Assembly (NCBI GenBank): GCA_904419745.1
Contig: CAJFSS010000005.1
Coordinates: 186,001-250,000 of the forward strand
Source: Candidatus Pseudoruminococcus merdavium
GTDB taxonomy: Bacteria > Bacillota > Clostridia > Oscillospirales > Ruminococcaceae
Direction of reading: 5' to 3'
Length of the DNA: 64,000 nt
The position numbers and the translations under genes were made by a program. The notes below the pieces were generated by a model, which saw only the letters and a list, made by a program, of their open reading frames with translations, was not told the origin of the DNA and ran no database searches. Positions 41,817 to 51,649 of the stretch are shown piece by piece. How positions within the stretch are numbered: position 1 is the first letter of the stretch; every line of letters begins with the position of its first letter.

Positions 41817-43568
41817 ATGATAAAACAGTTTTTGAGAAAATATGGCTGGAGATATCTGCCCGGAGTATTCTTTTTGGTACTCAATTCTTATGTGTTGTCC
41901 TTGACGCCGATTTACCTTGGCAATGCCATTGATGGTTTAAACCGGCCGGCGTCAGAAATTGACAAACACTATGTGTACATGCAGGTATTGTTGCTTGTTA
42001 TTGCAGCGGTAGGGGCATTTCTTACCCGGTATTGCTGGCGTTATTTTATCAATGGGAATGCCCGCAATCTGGAAGTTTTTTTACGGGAAAACCTGTTTGT
42101 GAAATACCAGAATATGCCCACCTCTTTTTTTAACAGCAACAAAACGGGAGATCTGATGGCGCTGGCAATTAACGATATCGGGGCTGTCCGCCAGACTGCA
42201 AGCATGGCGCTCGCCAATATTTTAACTGGCTGCTCCACGCTTTTTTTTGCAATGCTCAATATGTTTTCCGAAATTAACCCGAAATTGACTGGATTTTCCC
42301 TGCTGCCAATCCCTTTTGCAATTTTAAGTGTTGTATTGATTGGAAAGAAAGTCCGTATTCGTTTTTTGAAAGTGCAGCAGATGTTTGCACAGATTTCTGG
42401 AAAAATCCAAGAAGACATCATGGGAATGCGTGTAATAAAGGCGTTCCATCAGGAAGATAATACGATTCGCAGTTTTATCAAAAGCAGCGATGAAATGCGG
42501 GATGCCAATATCAAACTTGCCTATACTTCCTCCCTTCTCAACCCATTGATTCAGATATTTTTTGGGCTCAGCTTTATGATTAGTTTGATTTTGGGTTCCA
42601 ATATGGTTATGGGAAACGAAATCAGTGTGGGGGAACTGACTGCGTTTAACGATTATCTAATCATGATCATGGCGCCTATTATATCGCTCGGGCGTGTAAT
42701 CAACTCCTTTGAAAAGGGGAGCGCATCCATGCGCCGTTTGAACGACGTATTCCAGCTTTCTCAAATAGAAGAAAAAGAATATGCGGATTATGACCATGAT
42801 ATCCAGGGAAATATTCAGGTGAATCACCTGACTTATGCATATGAAAATGATGCAATGAATGTCCTTGACGATATCAGCTTTGAGATAAAACAGGGCGAAT
42901 CTCTGGGAATTATTGGAGAGACAGGAAGCGGGAAAACGACCTTGATTGACTTGCTGTTGAAATTCCTTCCTGTACCCAGGGGCAGTATCTATATTGATGG
43001 CGTGGATTTATGTGATATCCCTTCCAAAGCTATCCGGGAGAGCATTGGCTATGTGCCGCAGGAAGAATTCCTGTTTAATACGACAATTGCTCAAAATATC
43101 TCCTTTTATCAGGAAGACTGTACACCGGAAGTCATTGACGAGGTGTCGGAATACAGTGACTTGAAAAAGGATATGTATAAGTTTTCCAACGGCTATGATA
43201 CTCCGGTAGGGGAACGGGGACATCAGCTTTCTGGCGGGCAGAAAAAGCGTGTGATTATTGCGAGGGCAATTGTCAAGCATCCCCGTATTTTGATTTTTGA
43301 CGATGTGCTCAGCTCGGTCGATGTCAATACGGAGCAGAGAATTTTGAAAAACCTGCAAAAGACAATGAAGGGCAAAACTTCCATTATTATTTCACAGAGA
43401 ATTTCCGCACTTCGTGATGCGACGAGGATTATTTACCTGCAAGATGGAAAGATTGTGGAATACGGCACCCATGAGCAGCTTATGGAACAGAATGGAAAAT
43501 ATGCACATATGTACCGGCAGCAGAGTAAAAATGCAGATGCAGACGCCGATGTGCCGGATCTATTATAG
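41817..43568 (+). CDS. heterodimeric ABC exporter, subunit with degenerate ATPase site
   Basis: A 583-residue half-transporter: six membrane helices then an ATPase domain with Walker A GETGSGKTT and signature LSGGQKKR. Walker B is followed by Asp rather than Glu (ILIFDDVLSSVD). Loss of the catalytic Glu marks the degenerate site of heterodimeric exporters such as BmrC/BmrD and LmrC/LmrD. The normal subunit follows 15 bases downstream. The pair probably exports drugs or lipophilic compounds. Start at 41817 is fixed by the purine-rich site just upstream. Confidence 0.92.
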   Translation: MIKQFLRKYGWRYLPGVFFLVLNSYVLSLTPIYLGNAIDGLNRPASEIDKHYVYMQVLLLVIAAVGAFLTRYCWRYFINGNARNLEVFLRENLFVKYQNMPTSFFNSNKTGDLMALAINDIGAVRQTASMALANILTGCSTLFFAMLNMFSEINPKLTGFSLLPIPFAILSVVLIGKKVRIRFLKVQQMFAQISGKIQEDIMGMRVIKAFHQEDNTIRSFIKSSDEMRDANIKLAYTSSLLNPLIQIFFGLSFMISLILGSNMVMGNEISVGELTAFNDYLIMIMAPIISLGRVINSFEKGSASMRRLNDVFQLSQIEEKEYADYDHDIQGNIQVNHLTYAYENDAMNVLDDISFEIKQGESLGIIGETGSGKTTLIDLLLKFLPVPRGSIYIDGVDLCDIPSKAIRESIGYVPQEEFLFNTTIAQNISFYQEDCTPEVIDEVSEYSDLKKDMYKFSNGYDTPVGERGHQLSGGQKKRVIIARAIVKHPRILIFDDVLSSVDVNTEQRILKNLQKTMKGKTSIIISQRISALRDATRIIYLQDGKIVEYGTHEQLMEQNGKYAHMYRQQSKNADADADVPDLL

Positions 43569-43583
43569 AAGGGGGAGGATGCG

Positions 43584-45350
43584 ATGAAACGGCGGGAAAA
43601 AAATAAACACAGCCTTTTTAAACTTGCCAAGTATCTTCTGCCCTATAAGTGGTTGATTGGCCTGTGTATTATCCTGATTATTATTGTCAATGCAGCGGAA
43701 ATCCTCAAGCCCTATGTGATGAAAATCATTATCGACGATTTTTTAACCAATAATGCTGAGCAACATGGACTGTATTCCGTGGTTGGAATGGGGATTCTCT
43801 ATTTTGTTGTCATTTTTATTGGCGCAATCTGTGCATTGATGCAGGCGAGAATTATTAATAAAATTGGACAAAAAATTCTCAATGTCCTGAGGATTGATGT
43901 GTTTTCAAAAATCAGCCGGATGTCCCTGTCTGCGTTTGACCGATACAGCAGCGGGCGCTTGCTCACCAGGGCGACAAACGATATTGAGGCACTCAATGAA
44001 TTTTATACTGAAATCATGGTAAACCTGTTCAAGGATGTTGTTTTGCTGGTTGGCATCATTGTAACCATGCTACAAATGGATTTTAAATTGGCCCTGGTCG
44101 GCTTTTCGACAATCCCGGTGATTGTATTGATTACTTTTACCATCCGCGGCGCCCTGCGTCGAAACTTTGCAAAGATGAAACGTCTGATTGGGCGTATCAA
44201 TGGATTTTTTTCCGAGAATATTGATGGGATGAAAACCGTACAGGCTTTTAACAGGGAGAAAAACAAGCTTAGCGAATTTAAAACCCTCAACAAAGAGTAT
44301 TACGACAGCACCCTGTTTCAAATTAAGATGAACAGCTTACTGCGCCCATTGATGGAGGTGGTCAATTCGTTGACGATTGCTCTTCTCGTAGTCTATGGCT
44401 ATCATGGAATTTCAGGGAGCGTACTGGAACTCGGTGTTGTATATGCGTTTACCACCTATATCAAAAAATTCTTTGAACCAATCAATGACCTGGCGGAACA
44501 GTACAATACCATCCAGTCCGCGGCAATTTCCGCAGACCGTATTTTTGAAATCCTGGATGACCATGAAGCACAGGAAGATCTGCATGAACATGGACATACG
44601 GGAAAAATCCTGGGAAAAGTGGAATTTCGCCATGTATGGTTTGCCTATGAAGGCGAAAACTGGGTGCTGAAAGATGTCAGCTTTACGATTGAGCGTGGGC
44701 AAAAGGTAGCCTTTATCGGTCCGACTGGCGCCGGAAAAACAACTATCATCAACCTGATTTCCGGGTTTTATCCCATTCAGAAGGGGGATATCCTGATCGA
44801 TGGGGTTTCCATCAAGAATTGGGACTTGGGTGACCTGCGCAAAGGAGTTTGCGTGGTACTACAGGATGTCTTTTTGTTCTCGGGCACCATTGAAGAGAAT
44901 ATCGCACTTCAGTCCGATATTCCCAAAGAAAAAATTCAGGAGGCGATTACCTTGTCCGCAGCGGATGGCTTTATTTCCAAACATCCGGCGGGTCTGAATG
45001 CTCTGGTATCTGAACGCGGAAGCACGTTCTCCGCTGGAGAACGACAGCTGCTCTCTTTTGCCAGGGCCATCTCCCATGATCCGGCGGTTTTGGTTTTGGA
45101 TGAAGCAACCGCCAACATTGATTCAAATACAGAACAGATTATTCAGAAGTCTATTAAAAAGATTTCTGAAGGGCGTACGGCCATTTTTATCGCGCACCGT
45201 TTGTCCACTATCCGGGACTGCGACTGTATTTATGTGCTCAGCGGAGGACAGATTGCTGAACATGGCAACCATGAACAGTTGATGGAACTTGGAGGGATTT
45301 ACAGTGAATGGAGCGGAAAAGTAAGCAAACAGCAACAAGCCAAAGTATAA
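43584..45350 (+). CDS. heterodimeric ABC exporter, catalytic subunit
   Basis: The 588-residue partner has six membrane helices and an ATPase domain with Walker A GPTGAGKTT, Walker B VLVLDEATANID with the catalytic Glu, and H-loop IAHRLS. Its signature motif is FSAGERQ rather than LSGGQ. That is the reciprocal defect of heterodimeric exporters, since this signature faces the degenerate site of the other subunit. The start follows GGGGGAGG, 15 bases after the first gene. The terminator at 45421-45456 ends the unit. Confidence 0.92.
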   Translation: MKRREKNKHSLFKLAKYLLPYKWLIGLCIILIIIVNAAEILKPYVMKIIIDDFLTNNAEQHGLYSVVGMGILYFVVIFIGAICALMQARIINKIGQKILNVLRIDVFSKISRMSLSAFDRYSSGRLLTRATNDIEALNEFYTEIMVNLFKDVVLLVGIIVTMLQMDFKLALVGFSTIPVIVLITFTIRGALRRNFAKMKRLIGRINGFFSENIDGMKTVQAFNREKNKLSEFKTLNKEYYDSTLFQIKMNSLLRPLMEVVNSLTIALLVVYGYHGISGSVLELGVVYAFTTYIKKFFEPINDLAEQYNTIQSAAISADRIFEILDDHEAQEDLHEHGHTGKILGKVEFRHVWFAYEGENWVLKDVSFTIERGQKVAFIGPTGAGKTTIINLISGFYPIQKGDILIDGVSIKNWDLGDLRKGVCVVLQDVFLFSGTIEENIALQSDIPKEKIQEAITLSAADGFISKHPAGLNALVSERGSTFSAGERQLLSFARAISHDPAVLVLDEATANIDSNTEQIIQKSIKKISEGRTAIFIAHRLSTIRDCDCIYVLSGGQIAEHGNHEQLMELGGIYSEWSGKVSKQQQAKV

Positions 45351-45420
45351 TGGGAATGGCTAAGAATATAGAACAATGCCCTGTTTTCAGAGACATTGAG
45401 GATAGGAGCGCATTTTTTCA

Positions 45421-45458
45421 AAGCTGTCCGGGTGATTGAATCACCTGGACAGCTTTTT
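45421..45458. terminator. terminator after the ABC exporter pair
   Basis: AAGCTGTCC (45421-45429) pairs with GGACAGCTT (45447-45455), and GGTGA with TCACC inside, followed by a T run. Confidence 0.88.
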
Positions 45459-45515
45459 GCTTTGGAATTTCAAATGAAAAAAATGTAGGAATCCCTGCTA
45501 TTTTTAGAGGAATCC

Positions 45516-45544
45516 TTGATTTTTGAAGGTGGGTCAAGTATGAT
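45516..45544 (+). promoter_or_regulatory. promoter of the RpiR-family regulator
   Basis: TTGATT (45516-45521), 17 bases, TATGAT (45539-45544), 20 bases before the start codon. Confidence 0.65.
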
Positions 45545-45563
45545 AAAAGAAATGGGGGAATGA

Positions 45564-46439
45564 ATGATGAAGCAGGATTTGCTGATGCTTGTGGAAAGCC
45601 GGATGAAGACCTTTTCCAAGGGACAGCGGCTGATTGCAAACTATATTATCCATCATTATGATAAAGCAGCGTTTCTAACAGCTTCAAAATTAGGGGCGAC
45701 CGTTGGCGTCAGCGAATCGACAGTTGTCCGTTTTGCAACAGAACTTGGATTCGATGGATATCCCCAGTTACAGCGGGCATTGCAGGAGCTTATTCGGAAC
45801 AAGCTTACCGCTGTGCAACGTATGGCAGTTACAAGCGATCGGATTGGCAATACGGATGTGCTTAGTCAGGTGCTTGGTTCGGATATCGATAAAATCAGGA
45901 AAACGTTGGAGGAAACTTCTACCGAGGATTTTTATGGTTCGGTAGAGGAAATTGTGCAGGCGAAAACTTTATATCTGCTTGGAATCCGCAGTGCGGCTGC
46001 AATTGCTCAGTTTATGAATTTTTACCTGAATTTGATTTTGCCAAATGTAAAACTGATTTCTGCCAACACGGCAAGTGAGATGTTTGAGCAGCTTTTGCGT
46101 ATTGGCCCAGGAGATATTTTGCTTTCTGCCAGTTTTCCACGTTATTCAAGCAGGACGACCAAGGCCATGCTCTATGCAAAAAGCCGCGGTGCAAAGACGA
46201 TCGCTCTTACTGATTCCCATTCTGCTCCAATGGCACGCTATGCAGACTATGTACTGCTTGCGCAGAGCGATATGGCCTCTTTTGTAGATTCACTGGTTGC
46301 TCCGCTCAGCCTGGTAAACGCATTGATTGTAGCGGTGGGCCTTCGCAGAAAAGATGAAGTGGAAAAGACCTTTACAGAATTGGAACATATTTGGGATCTC
46401 TATGAAGTGTATGAAAAGACTGAGGACATCCCAAACTAG
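45564..46439 (+). CDS. RpiR-family transcriptional regulator
   Basis: The 291-residue regulator has the RpiR N-terminal helix-turn-helix (residues ~1-75: FSKGQRLIANYIIHHYDKAAFLTASKLG, then VSESTVVRFATELGFDGYPQLQ, in two blocks) and a C-terminal SIS sugar-phosphate-binding domain (~125-250: TLYLLGIRSAAAIAQFMNFYL, GDILLSASFPRYSS). RpiR proteins sense phosphorylated sugars and usually control neighbouring sugar genes; none is adjacent here. GGGGGAA precedes the tandem ATGs at 45564 and 45567. Confidence 0.93.
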   Translation: MMKQDLLMLVESRMKTFSKGQRLIANYIIHHYDKAAFLTASKLGATVGVSESTVVRFATELGFDGYPQLQRALQELIRNKLTAVQRMAVTSDRIGNTDVLSQVLGSDIDKIRKTLEETSTEDFYGSVEEIVQAKTLYLLGIRSAAAIAQFMNFYLNLILPNVKLISANTASEMFEQLLRIGPGDILLSASFPRYSSRTTKAMLYAKSRGAKTIALTDSHSAPMARYADYVLLAQSDMASFVDSLVAPLSLVNALIVAVGLRRKDEVEKTFTELEHIWDLYEVYEKTEDIPN

Positions 46440-46506
46440 TTGGGTGGATTTTCCTTTTTGGGGAAATAACTCTGTGGGAATCTTATAATTTGATGGGATG
46501 GATTGA

Positions 46507-47757
46507 ATGGAAGAAAAGACTGGATGCGTTATTATAGGGGCGGGGGCTTCAGGGCTACTGGCTGCAGGAACCCTTGCTGAATATGGAGTAGACACCCTTA
46601 TTTTGGAAAAAAATCATCGTGCTGCAAAAAAAGTACTGATTACTGGAAAAGGGCGCTGTAATGTGACCAATTGCTGCGATATTTCTGAATTTATGGGAAA
46701 TGTAGCGGCAGGGGGCCGCTTTTTGTATAGTGCGCTTTCCCGTTTTTCTCCGTATGATACGATGGGATTTTTTGAAGATAAGGGAGTTCCATTAAAAGTG
46801 GAGCGTGGACAACGGGTTTTTCCCCAGTCCGATAAAGCGGAGGATATCGCAGACGCTCTGCTCCAGTATGCGTTAGGCGCAAACAATAAAATCTGGTATG
46901 ACTGCCCTGTACGCAGTCTTCTGCTGGAAGACGGAATGGTGCGCGGAGTAGTCCTTGGCGATGGACAAAAAATCTTTTCTGAAAAGGTCATTGTCTGTAC
47001 TGGGGGCAAGTCCTATCCGGGTACAGGTTCGACAGGGGATGGATATTTCTTTGCAAAACAGGCAGGGCATACGGTGAATCCTCCCGTTCCATCTTTGATT
47101 CCTCTGGTGATACAGGAGCCGTTTTGTAAAGATGCACAGGGGCTGTCTCTGCGCAACATTTCGCTGAAAGCAGTGGATGAAAAGACAGGGAAAGTGATTT
47201 TTGAACAGCTCGGGGAAATGCTTTTTACCCATTTCGGGGTATCCGGTCCCTTGGTACTCAGTGCAAGTTGTCATATGCGTCCGATGGAATCTGGACGGTA
47301 TAAGCTTTTTATCGATCTGAAACCCGGACTCGATGACAAACAGCTGGATGCTAGGCTGCAAAGGGATTTTGAAAAATTCCATAACAGGGACTTTATCAAT
47401 TCCCTGTCGGATTTATTGCCCAGGAAATTGATTGGCGTCTTGGTTCATGAAAGCGGGATCCCCGGTGCACAGAAGGTAAACCAGATCACCAGGCAGCAAA
47501 GACAGGCATTTTGCCGTTTACTCAAAGCTTTTCCCATGACCGTGGAGGGGACGCGTCCGATTCAGGAGGCGATTATTACTTCCGGTGGTGTGGAGCTAAA
47601 AGAAGTGCAGCCAAAAACTATGGAGTCAAAACTGGTACGAGGTCTCTATTTTGCAGGGGAAGTGCTGGATGCGGACGCTTATACCGGCGGTTTTAATCTC
47701 CAGATTGCTTTCTCCACAGCGCGGGCTGCGGCGGATGCTATTGGCCAGTTGTTTTAA
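46507..47757 (+). CDS. HI0933/BaiN-family flavoprotein
   Basis: The 416-residue FAD protein belongs to the HI0933 family, which includes BaiN of bile-acid 7-dehydroxylation. It begins with the dinucleotide site VIIGAGASGLLAAG. The family block KKVLITGKGRCNVTN, TGGKSYPGTGSTGDGY and the C-terminal FAGEVLDADAYTGGFNLQIAFSTAR region are all present. Electron acceptor and substrate are unknown; in most Clostridia this gene sits next to cmk, as here (45-base gap), which points to a general rather than bile-acid role. A TATAAT lies at 46484-46489, and GGGATGG before the ATG. Confidence 0.9.
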   Translation: MEEKTGCVIIGAGASGLLAAGTLAEYGVDTLILEKNHRAAKKVLITGKGRCNVTNCCDISEFMGNVAAGGRFLYSALSRFSPYDTMGFFEDKGVPLKVERGQRVFPQSDKAEDIADALLQYALGANNKIWYDCPVRSLLLEDGMVRGVVLGDGQKIFSEKVIVCTGGKSYPGTGSTGDGYFFAKQAGHTVNPPVPSLIPLVIQEPFCKDAQGLSLRNISLKAVDEKTGKVIFEQLGEMLFTHFGVSGPLVLSASCHMRPMESGRYKLFIDLKPGLDDKQLDARLQRDFEKFHNRDFINSLSDLLPRKLIGVLVHESGIPGAQKVNQITRQQRQAFCRLLKAFPMTVEGTRPIQEAIITSGGVELKEVQPKTMESKLVRGLYFAGEVLDADAYTGGFNLQIAFSTARAAADAIGQLF

Positions 47758-47802
47758 AAAGTTAGGATGTAAAGTATTTTATTTGAAATGAGGTCTTTGG
47801 TT

Positions 47803-48483
47803 ATGGTCGCGGTGGCAATTGACGGTCCGTCTGGGGCAGGAAAAAGTACAATCGCAAAAGCTGCTGCCAAGCAGCTGGGTCTAATCTATGTGGATACGGG
47901 CGCACTGTATCGCACTGTGGGATATGCGATGGCAAGGGAGGGCACCAATCTCGACGATGAGGATGCGGTCAAACAGGTGCTTTCCCGGATTCGTGTTACC
48001 TTTTCCTATGATGAACAGGGGAGCCAACGGGTATATTTGAATGGAGAAGATGTTTCTGAAAAAATCCGTACCCCGGAAATGTCAATGATGGCATCCAGGG
48101 TATCAGCTTTAAGCAGCGTCCGGGTATTTTTGCTTGACTTGCAGCGGGATACGGCGAAGCGCCAATCTGTGATTATGGATGGACGAGATATTGGGACGGT
48201 GGTTCTGCCGGATGCGGATGTAAAAATCTTTTTGACGGCAAGTCCCCAAATACGTGCGAAACGCCGCCATCAGGAGCTTGTGGAAAAAGGGCAGCAGGTC
48301 ACTTTTGAGGAAGTCCTGAATGATGTTCTTCAGCGCGATTATAATGACAGCCACCGGGAAATTGCGCCGCTGAAACAGGCGGATGATGCAGTGTTGTTGG
48401 ATACCAGCGGATATACCCTGGAAAAGTCTATTGAAGAAGTTGTCCGGATCATTAAGGAGGCGGCGCCATGTTCTATCAAATAG
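47803..48483 (+). CDS. cmk: cytidylate kinase
   Basis: It phosphorylates CMP and dCMP to the diphosphates. The 226-residue protein opens with AIDGPSGAGKSTIAK (P-loop) and YVDTGALYRTVGYAM, then has GRDIGTVVLPDADVKIFLTAS and RAKRRHQEL in the lid. The start at 47803 is preceded by GAGGT. It overlaps plsC by 16 bases. The cmk-plsC-ispH/rpsA order is a standard clostridial operon. Confidence 0.97.
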   Translation: MVAVAIDGPSGAGKSTIAKAAAKQLGLIYVDTGALYRTVGYAMAREGTNLDDEDAVKQVLSRIRVTFSYDEQGSQRVYLNGEDVSEKIRTPEMSMMASRVSALSSVRVFLLDLQRDTAKRQSVIMDGRDIGTVVLPDADVKIFLTASPQIRAKRRHQELVEKGQQVTFEEVLNDVLQRDYNDSHREIAPLKQADDAVLLDTSGYTLEKSIEEVVRIIKEAAPCSIK

Positions 48484-49079
48484 GGCGGGTGGTTATGCGG
48501 TTTCTCACCCATATCTTATATCATGTCGAAGTACGGGGAAAAGAGAAACTTCCGTTGGACAGAGGTTATATTGTGTGTTCCAACCACCGTTCCAATTATG
48601 ACCCGGTATTTTTAGGGATTCATACAAAGCCACAGCTCAATTTCATGGCAAAGGAAGAGCTGTTCCATAATCCGATTGTACGGGTTGTTATCCGCGCTTT
48701 GGGGGCGTTTCCGGTTAAGCGTGGGAAAGGGGATACCTCCGCTATTGACCATGCGGAACAGCTGATTCGGAACGGAAGGGTGCTTGCCATGTTTCCAGAG
48801 GGTACCCGTTCCAAAGATGGAAAACCGCTCCGTCCAAAATCCGGTGCGGCCGTTGTGGCTTCGCAGACAAAGGCCGATGTCATCCCGGCGGCGATTTATT
48901 TTCAGGGTAAACTGCATTTTCGCAGCAGGGTTATTGTTTCCTTTGGGGATATCATCTCCAATGAGCAGCTCCATATTACCGGAAAAAGCCCGCGGGAAAT
49001 TAAGGAGGCCAGCAATCTGATTATGCAGAAGATTATAGAACAGTTGGATCGATGCGAGCGGGAGGAACAGAATGATTAA
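48468..49079 (+). CDS. plsC: 1-acyl-sn-glycerol-3-phosphate acyltransferase
   Basis: It adds the second acyl chain to make phosphatidic acid. The 203-residue membrane-associated protein carries the acyltransferase blocks: CSNHRSNYDPVFLG (HX4D), FPVKRGKGD, and FPEGTRSKDGKPLR. VIPAAIYFQGK follows. The start is preceded by AAGGAGG inside cmk. It overlaps the IspH-S1 gene by eight bases. plsY, which makes the substrate, lies at 61374. Confidence 0.95.
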   Translation: MFYQIGRVVMRFLTHILYHVEVRGKEKLPLDRGYIVCSNHRSNYDPVFLGIHTKPQLNFMAKEELFHNPIVRVVIRALGAFPVKRGKGDTSAIDHAEQLIRNGRVLAMFPEGTRSKDGKPLRPKSGAAVVASQTKADVIPAAIYFQGKLHFRSRVIVSFGDIISNEQLHITGKSPREIKEASNLIMQKIIEQLDRCEREEQND

Positions 49080-51045
49080 AGTGGCAAAAAATGCGGGATT
49101 CTGTTTTGGAGTTGCCCGTGCAGTGGATATGGTGTACAGGGAACTGGATGCAGGGAAAAAAGTATGCACATTGGGAGAAATTATCCACAACCCTCAGATG
49201 GTGGAAGAACTTGCTGACCGCGGTGTATTGGTAGTGGATTCCCCAGCAGATGTTCCGAAAGGATATTCCATGGTTATTCGCTCGCATGGGGTAGGCTCCG
49301 ATATTTATACGCAGCTTGTAGAACACGGGGTGTCGTATGTGGATGCAACTTGCCCGTTCGTTGCAAAAATTCACTCCATTGTAGCAAATACCGATAAAGA
49401 AAAAGAGATTGTGCTGATTGCAGGAGATGCGGAACATCCGGAAGTTCAAGGAATTATTGGGCATTGTACTGCACCGTGTTTCAGCTTTTTAACCAAATCT
49501 GAACTCGAAAATTTAGTGCAAATTCATCCTGAATTTTTTAGTAAACGAATTGTCATGGTTGCACAGACAACTTTTAACACATTAATGTGGTCTGAATGCG
49601 TAAAAACTGCGAAAAAGGTATATACAAATCTCGCGATTTTTGATACAATATGTAATGCGACGGTTAATAGGCAAAAGGAATCACAAGAGATTTCCAAATG
49701 TGTGGATTTGATGATTGTGATTGGCGGCAGGCATAGCTCCAATACCGCGAAGCTCAAAGAAGTGTGCGAGGAACATTGCACAACTGTTTTGGTGGAAACG
49801 GCCGCAGAGCTTAAGCCGGACATGTTCCGTGGTGTCCGCAGGATCGGTATCACTGCCGGGGCCTCCACACCGGCTCGTATTATTAAGGAGGTACAACAAA
49901 CAATGAGTGAAATTTTGAACAATGTCGAAAATGAAGACATCAACTTTGAGGAGGCGCTGGAACAAACCCTCAAAAGCACATATACGGGAGAGAAAGTGAC
50001 AGGTATTGTCAGCAGCGTTTCACCGAATGAGGTATCGGTTGATATTGGTACAAAACATGCAGGGTATATTCCGGCAAGCGAACTGTCCGATGATCCCAAT
50101 GTTAGACCGGAAGATATTGTAAAACCGGGCGATGAAATTTCTCTGATTGTCCTGAGGGTAAATGACCAAGAAGGTACAGTGATGCTCTCCAAAAAGCGTG
50201 TGGACGCAATGGAAGGCTTTGAGAAAATCTGCGAGGCACAGGAAAACAACACCACCATGCAGGGAACTGTCATTGATATTGTCAAGGGCGGGGTCATTGC
50301 CGTTACTGGAGGCGCAAGAGTCTTTATCCCGGCTTCTCAGGCAACTGCTTCCAGAAATGAGCCGCTCGAGGGACTGCTCAAAAAAGATGTTGAATTCAAA
50401 ATTCTTGAAGTCAACCGTGGCCGCAGACGTGCAGTTGGTTCTATCCGTGCTGTTTTGAAAGAAAAGAAAAAAGCACAGGAGGATGCATTCTGGGCAGATA
50501 TCGAAATTGGCAAAAAATATACGGGTACTGTCAAGTCCCTTACTTCTTATGGTGCGTTTGTTGACCTTGGCGGCGTGGATGGTATGATCCATGTATCTGA
50601 ACTTTCCTGGAGCAGAATCAAACATCCTTCTGAAGTTGTCAACGTCGGTGATGTGGTTGATGTCTATGTCAAAGACCTTGACACCGAAAACAGAAAAATT
50701 TCCCTCGGATTCAAGAAGGCAGAAGACAATCCTTGGGAAATCCTTAAGAGAGAATATCCGGAAGGCACTGTCTGCGATGCAAAGATTGTCTCCATGACGA
50801 CTTTTGGCGCATTTGCTCAGATTATTCCGGGTGTCGACGGTTTGATTCATATCTCTCAGATTGCCAAAGAGAGAATTGAGAAACCGCAGGATGTTCTTTC
50901 TGTTGGACAGGTTGTCAAAGTGAAAATTACAGCAATCGATTTCGAAAGAAAGAGAGTTAGCCTTTCTATGAAAGCACTGCTTGATGATGCTGACCTTGCG
51001 AAGGCAAATGAAGCGGATGAAGTGGTCGCATCTACAGAAGAATAA
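49072..51045 (+). CDS. ispH: IspH-ribosomal protein S1 fusion
   Basis: The 657-residue protein joins IspH (residues ~1-280) to an S1 RNA-binding protein (~300-640). IspH makes IPP and DMAPP in the last step of the MEP isoprenoid pathway; its three cluster Cys are in [23 protein letters not shown] and [12 protein letters not shown]. The S1 part has four repeats, for example [16 protein letters not shown] and [29 protein letters not shown] across two blocks. This fusion is typical of Clostridia. GGGAGG precedes the ATG within plsC. A terminator follows. Confidence 0.96.
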   Translation: MIKVAKNAGFCFGVARAVDMVYRELDAGKKVCTLGEIIHNPQMVEELADRGVLVVDSPADVPKGYSMVIRSHGVGSDIYTQLVEHGVSYVDATCPFVAKIHSIVANTDKEKEIVLIAGDAEHPEVQGIIGHCTAPCFSFLTKSELENLVQIHPEFFSKRIVMVAQTTFNTLMWSECVKTAKKVYTNLAIFDTICNATVNRQKESQEISKCVDLMIVIGGRHSSNTAKLKEVCEEHCTTVLVETAAELKPDMFRGVRRIGITAGASTPARIIKEVQQTMSEILNNVENEDINFEEALEQTLKSTYTGEKVTGIVSSVSPNEVSVDIGTKHAGYIPASELSDDPNVRPEDIVKPGDEISLIVLRVNDQEGTVMLSKKRVDAMEGFEKICEAQENNTTMQGTVIDIVKGGVIAVTGGARVFIPASQATASRNEPLEGLLKKDVEFKILEVNRGRRRAVGSIRAVLKEKKKAQEDAFWADIEIGKKYTGTVKSLTSYGAFVDLGGVDGMIHVSELSWSRIKHPSEVVNVGDVVDVYVKDLDTENRKISLGFKKAEDNPWEILKREYPEGTVCDAKIVSMTTFGAFAQIIPGVDGLIHISQIAKERIEKPQDVLSVGQVVKVKITAIDFERKRVSLSMKALLDDADLAKANEADEVVASTEE

Positions 51046-51061
51046 AGTGTTTTTTAACAAG

Positions 51062-51090
51062 AAAAGGACAGGCATTTGCCTGTCCTTTTT
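51062..51090 (+). terminator. terminator of the cmk-plsC-ispH operon
   Basis: AAAAGGACAGGC pairs with GCCTGTCCTTTT (12 bp) and runs into a T tract. Confidence 0.9.
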
Positions 51091-51164
51091 TACTACTCTT
51101 GTGGACTTTCCCAGGAATTCATGATACAATTCAGATGACAGAAATGAAAAAAGGAGATAGAAAA

Positions 51165-51347
51165 ATGAGTTATTTTGGATATGCGATCCTGGGAATTGCG
51201 GCAGTCATTATTATTGCTTGTATTATCGGTGCTATCCAGGGCGCAAGGGAAAAAGATAAGGAAAAAATTACGGCATGTATTATGTTTTCCATTGCCATCG
51301 CCTTGGGCGTTGTACTGATTAAAACCGTTTTTCCAGATCTCTGGTAA
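51165..51347 (+). CDS. small membrane protein, 60 residues
   Basis: The protein has two membrane helices (AILGIAAVIIIACIIGAI and ACIMFSIAIALGVVLI) joined by a charged loop (REKDKEKI). No family is recognised. AAGGAG seven bases before the ATG at 51165 supports it as a gene. It lies 13 bases upstream of another small membrane protein and is likely cotranscribed with it. Confidence 0.65.
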   Translation: MSYFGYAILGIAAVIIIACIIGAIQGAREKDKEKITACIMFSIAIALGVVLIKTVFPDLW

Positions 51348-51360
51348 GGAATAAACCGTG

Positions 51361-51573
51361 ATGCTGTTTTATCTACTGTGTGGAATCCTTATTACTATCT
51401 GGGGACTGGTTTTACGATGGAAACCAGCTTTTTGGTGGAAACTGACAGAACGGTGGAAATCCTACCGAGCAAATGAACCGTCAGATTTTTATCTGCTGTG
51501 TACAAAAATAGGCGGAGTCATTGTCATGCTCATCGGAATAGCGATTATTTTCCTTTCGCTGACGGTTCTTTAA
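51361..51573 (+). CDS. DUF6199-like small membrane protein
   Basis: The 70-residue protein has two hydrophobic helices around a conserved-looking middle: FWWKLTERWKSYRANEPSDFYLLCTKIGG. The pattern ERWKS-x4-EPSD-x-Y resembles DUF6199, a family of small membrane proteins of unknown role found widely in Firmicutes. The start at 51361 follows a weak AAGGAA. It is paired with the small membrane protein upstream. Confidence 0.65.
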   Translation: MLFYLLCGILITIWGLVLRWKPAFWWKLTERWKSYRANEPSDFYLLCTKIGGVIVMLIGIAIIFLSLTVL

Positions 51574-51598
51574 AAAATGCTTTGGTATCAGAAAAAGT

Positions 51599-51632
51599 GG
51601 GCTTTCACAGACAGCGGTGGAAGCCCTTCTGT
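51599..51632 (+). terminator. weak terminator after the small membrane proteins
   Basis: GGGCTTTCAC pairs with GTGGAAGCCC with one mismatch; the tail is only partly T-rich. Confidence 0.5.
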
Positions 51633-51649
51633 TTTAAGGGGTGTGCTAC

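Noticed and set aside
50020-51129. 369-codon minus-strand frame opposite the S1 part of IspH-S1
   Set aside because: Antisense to conserved S1 repeats and without a ribosome site; a codon-bias artefact.
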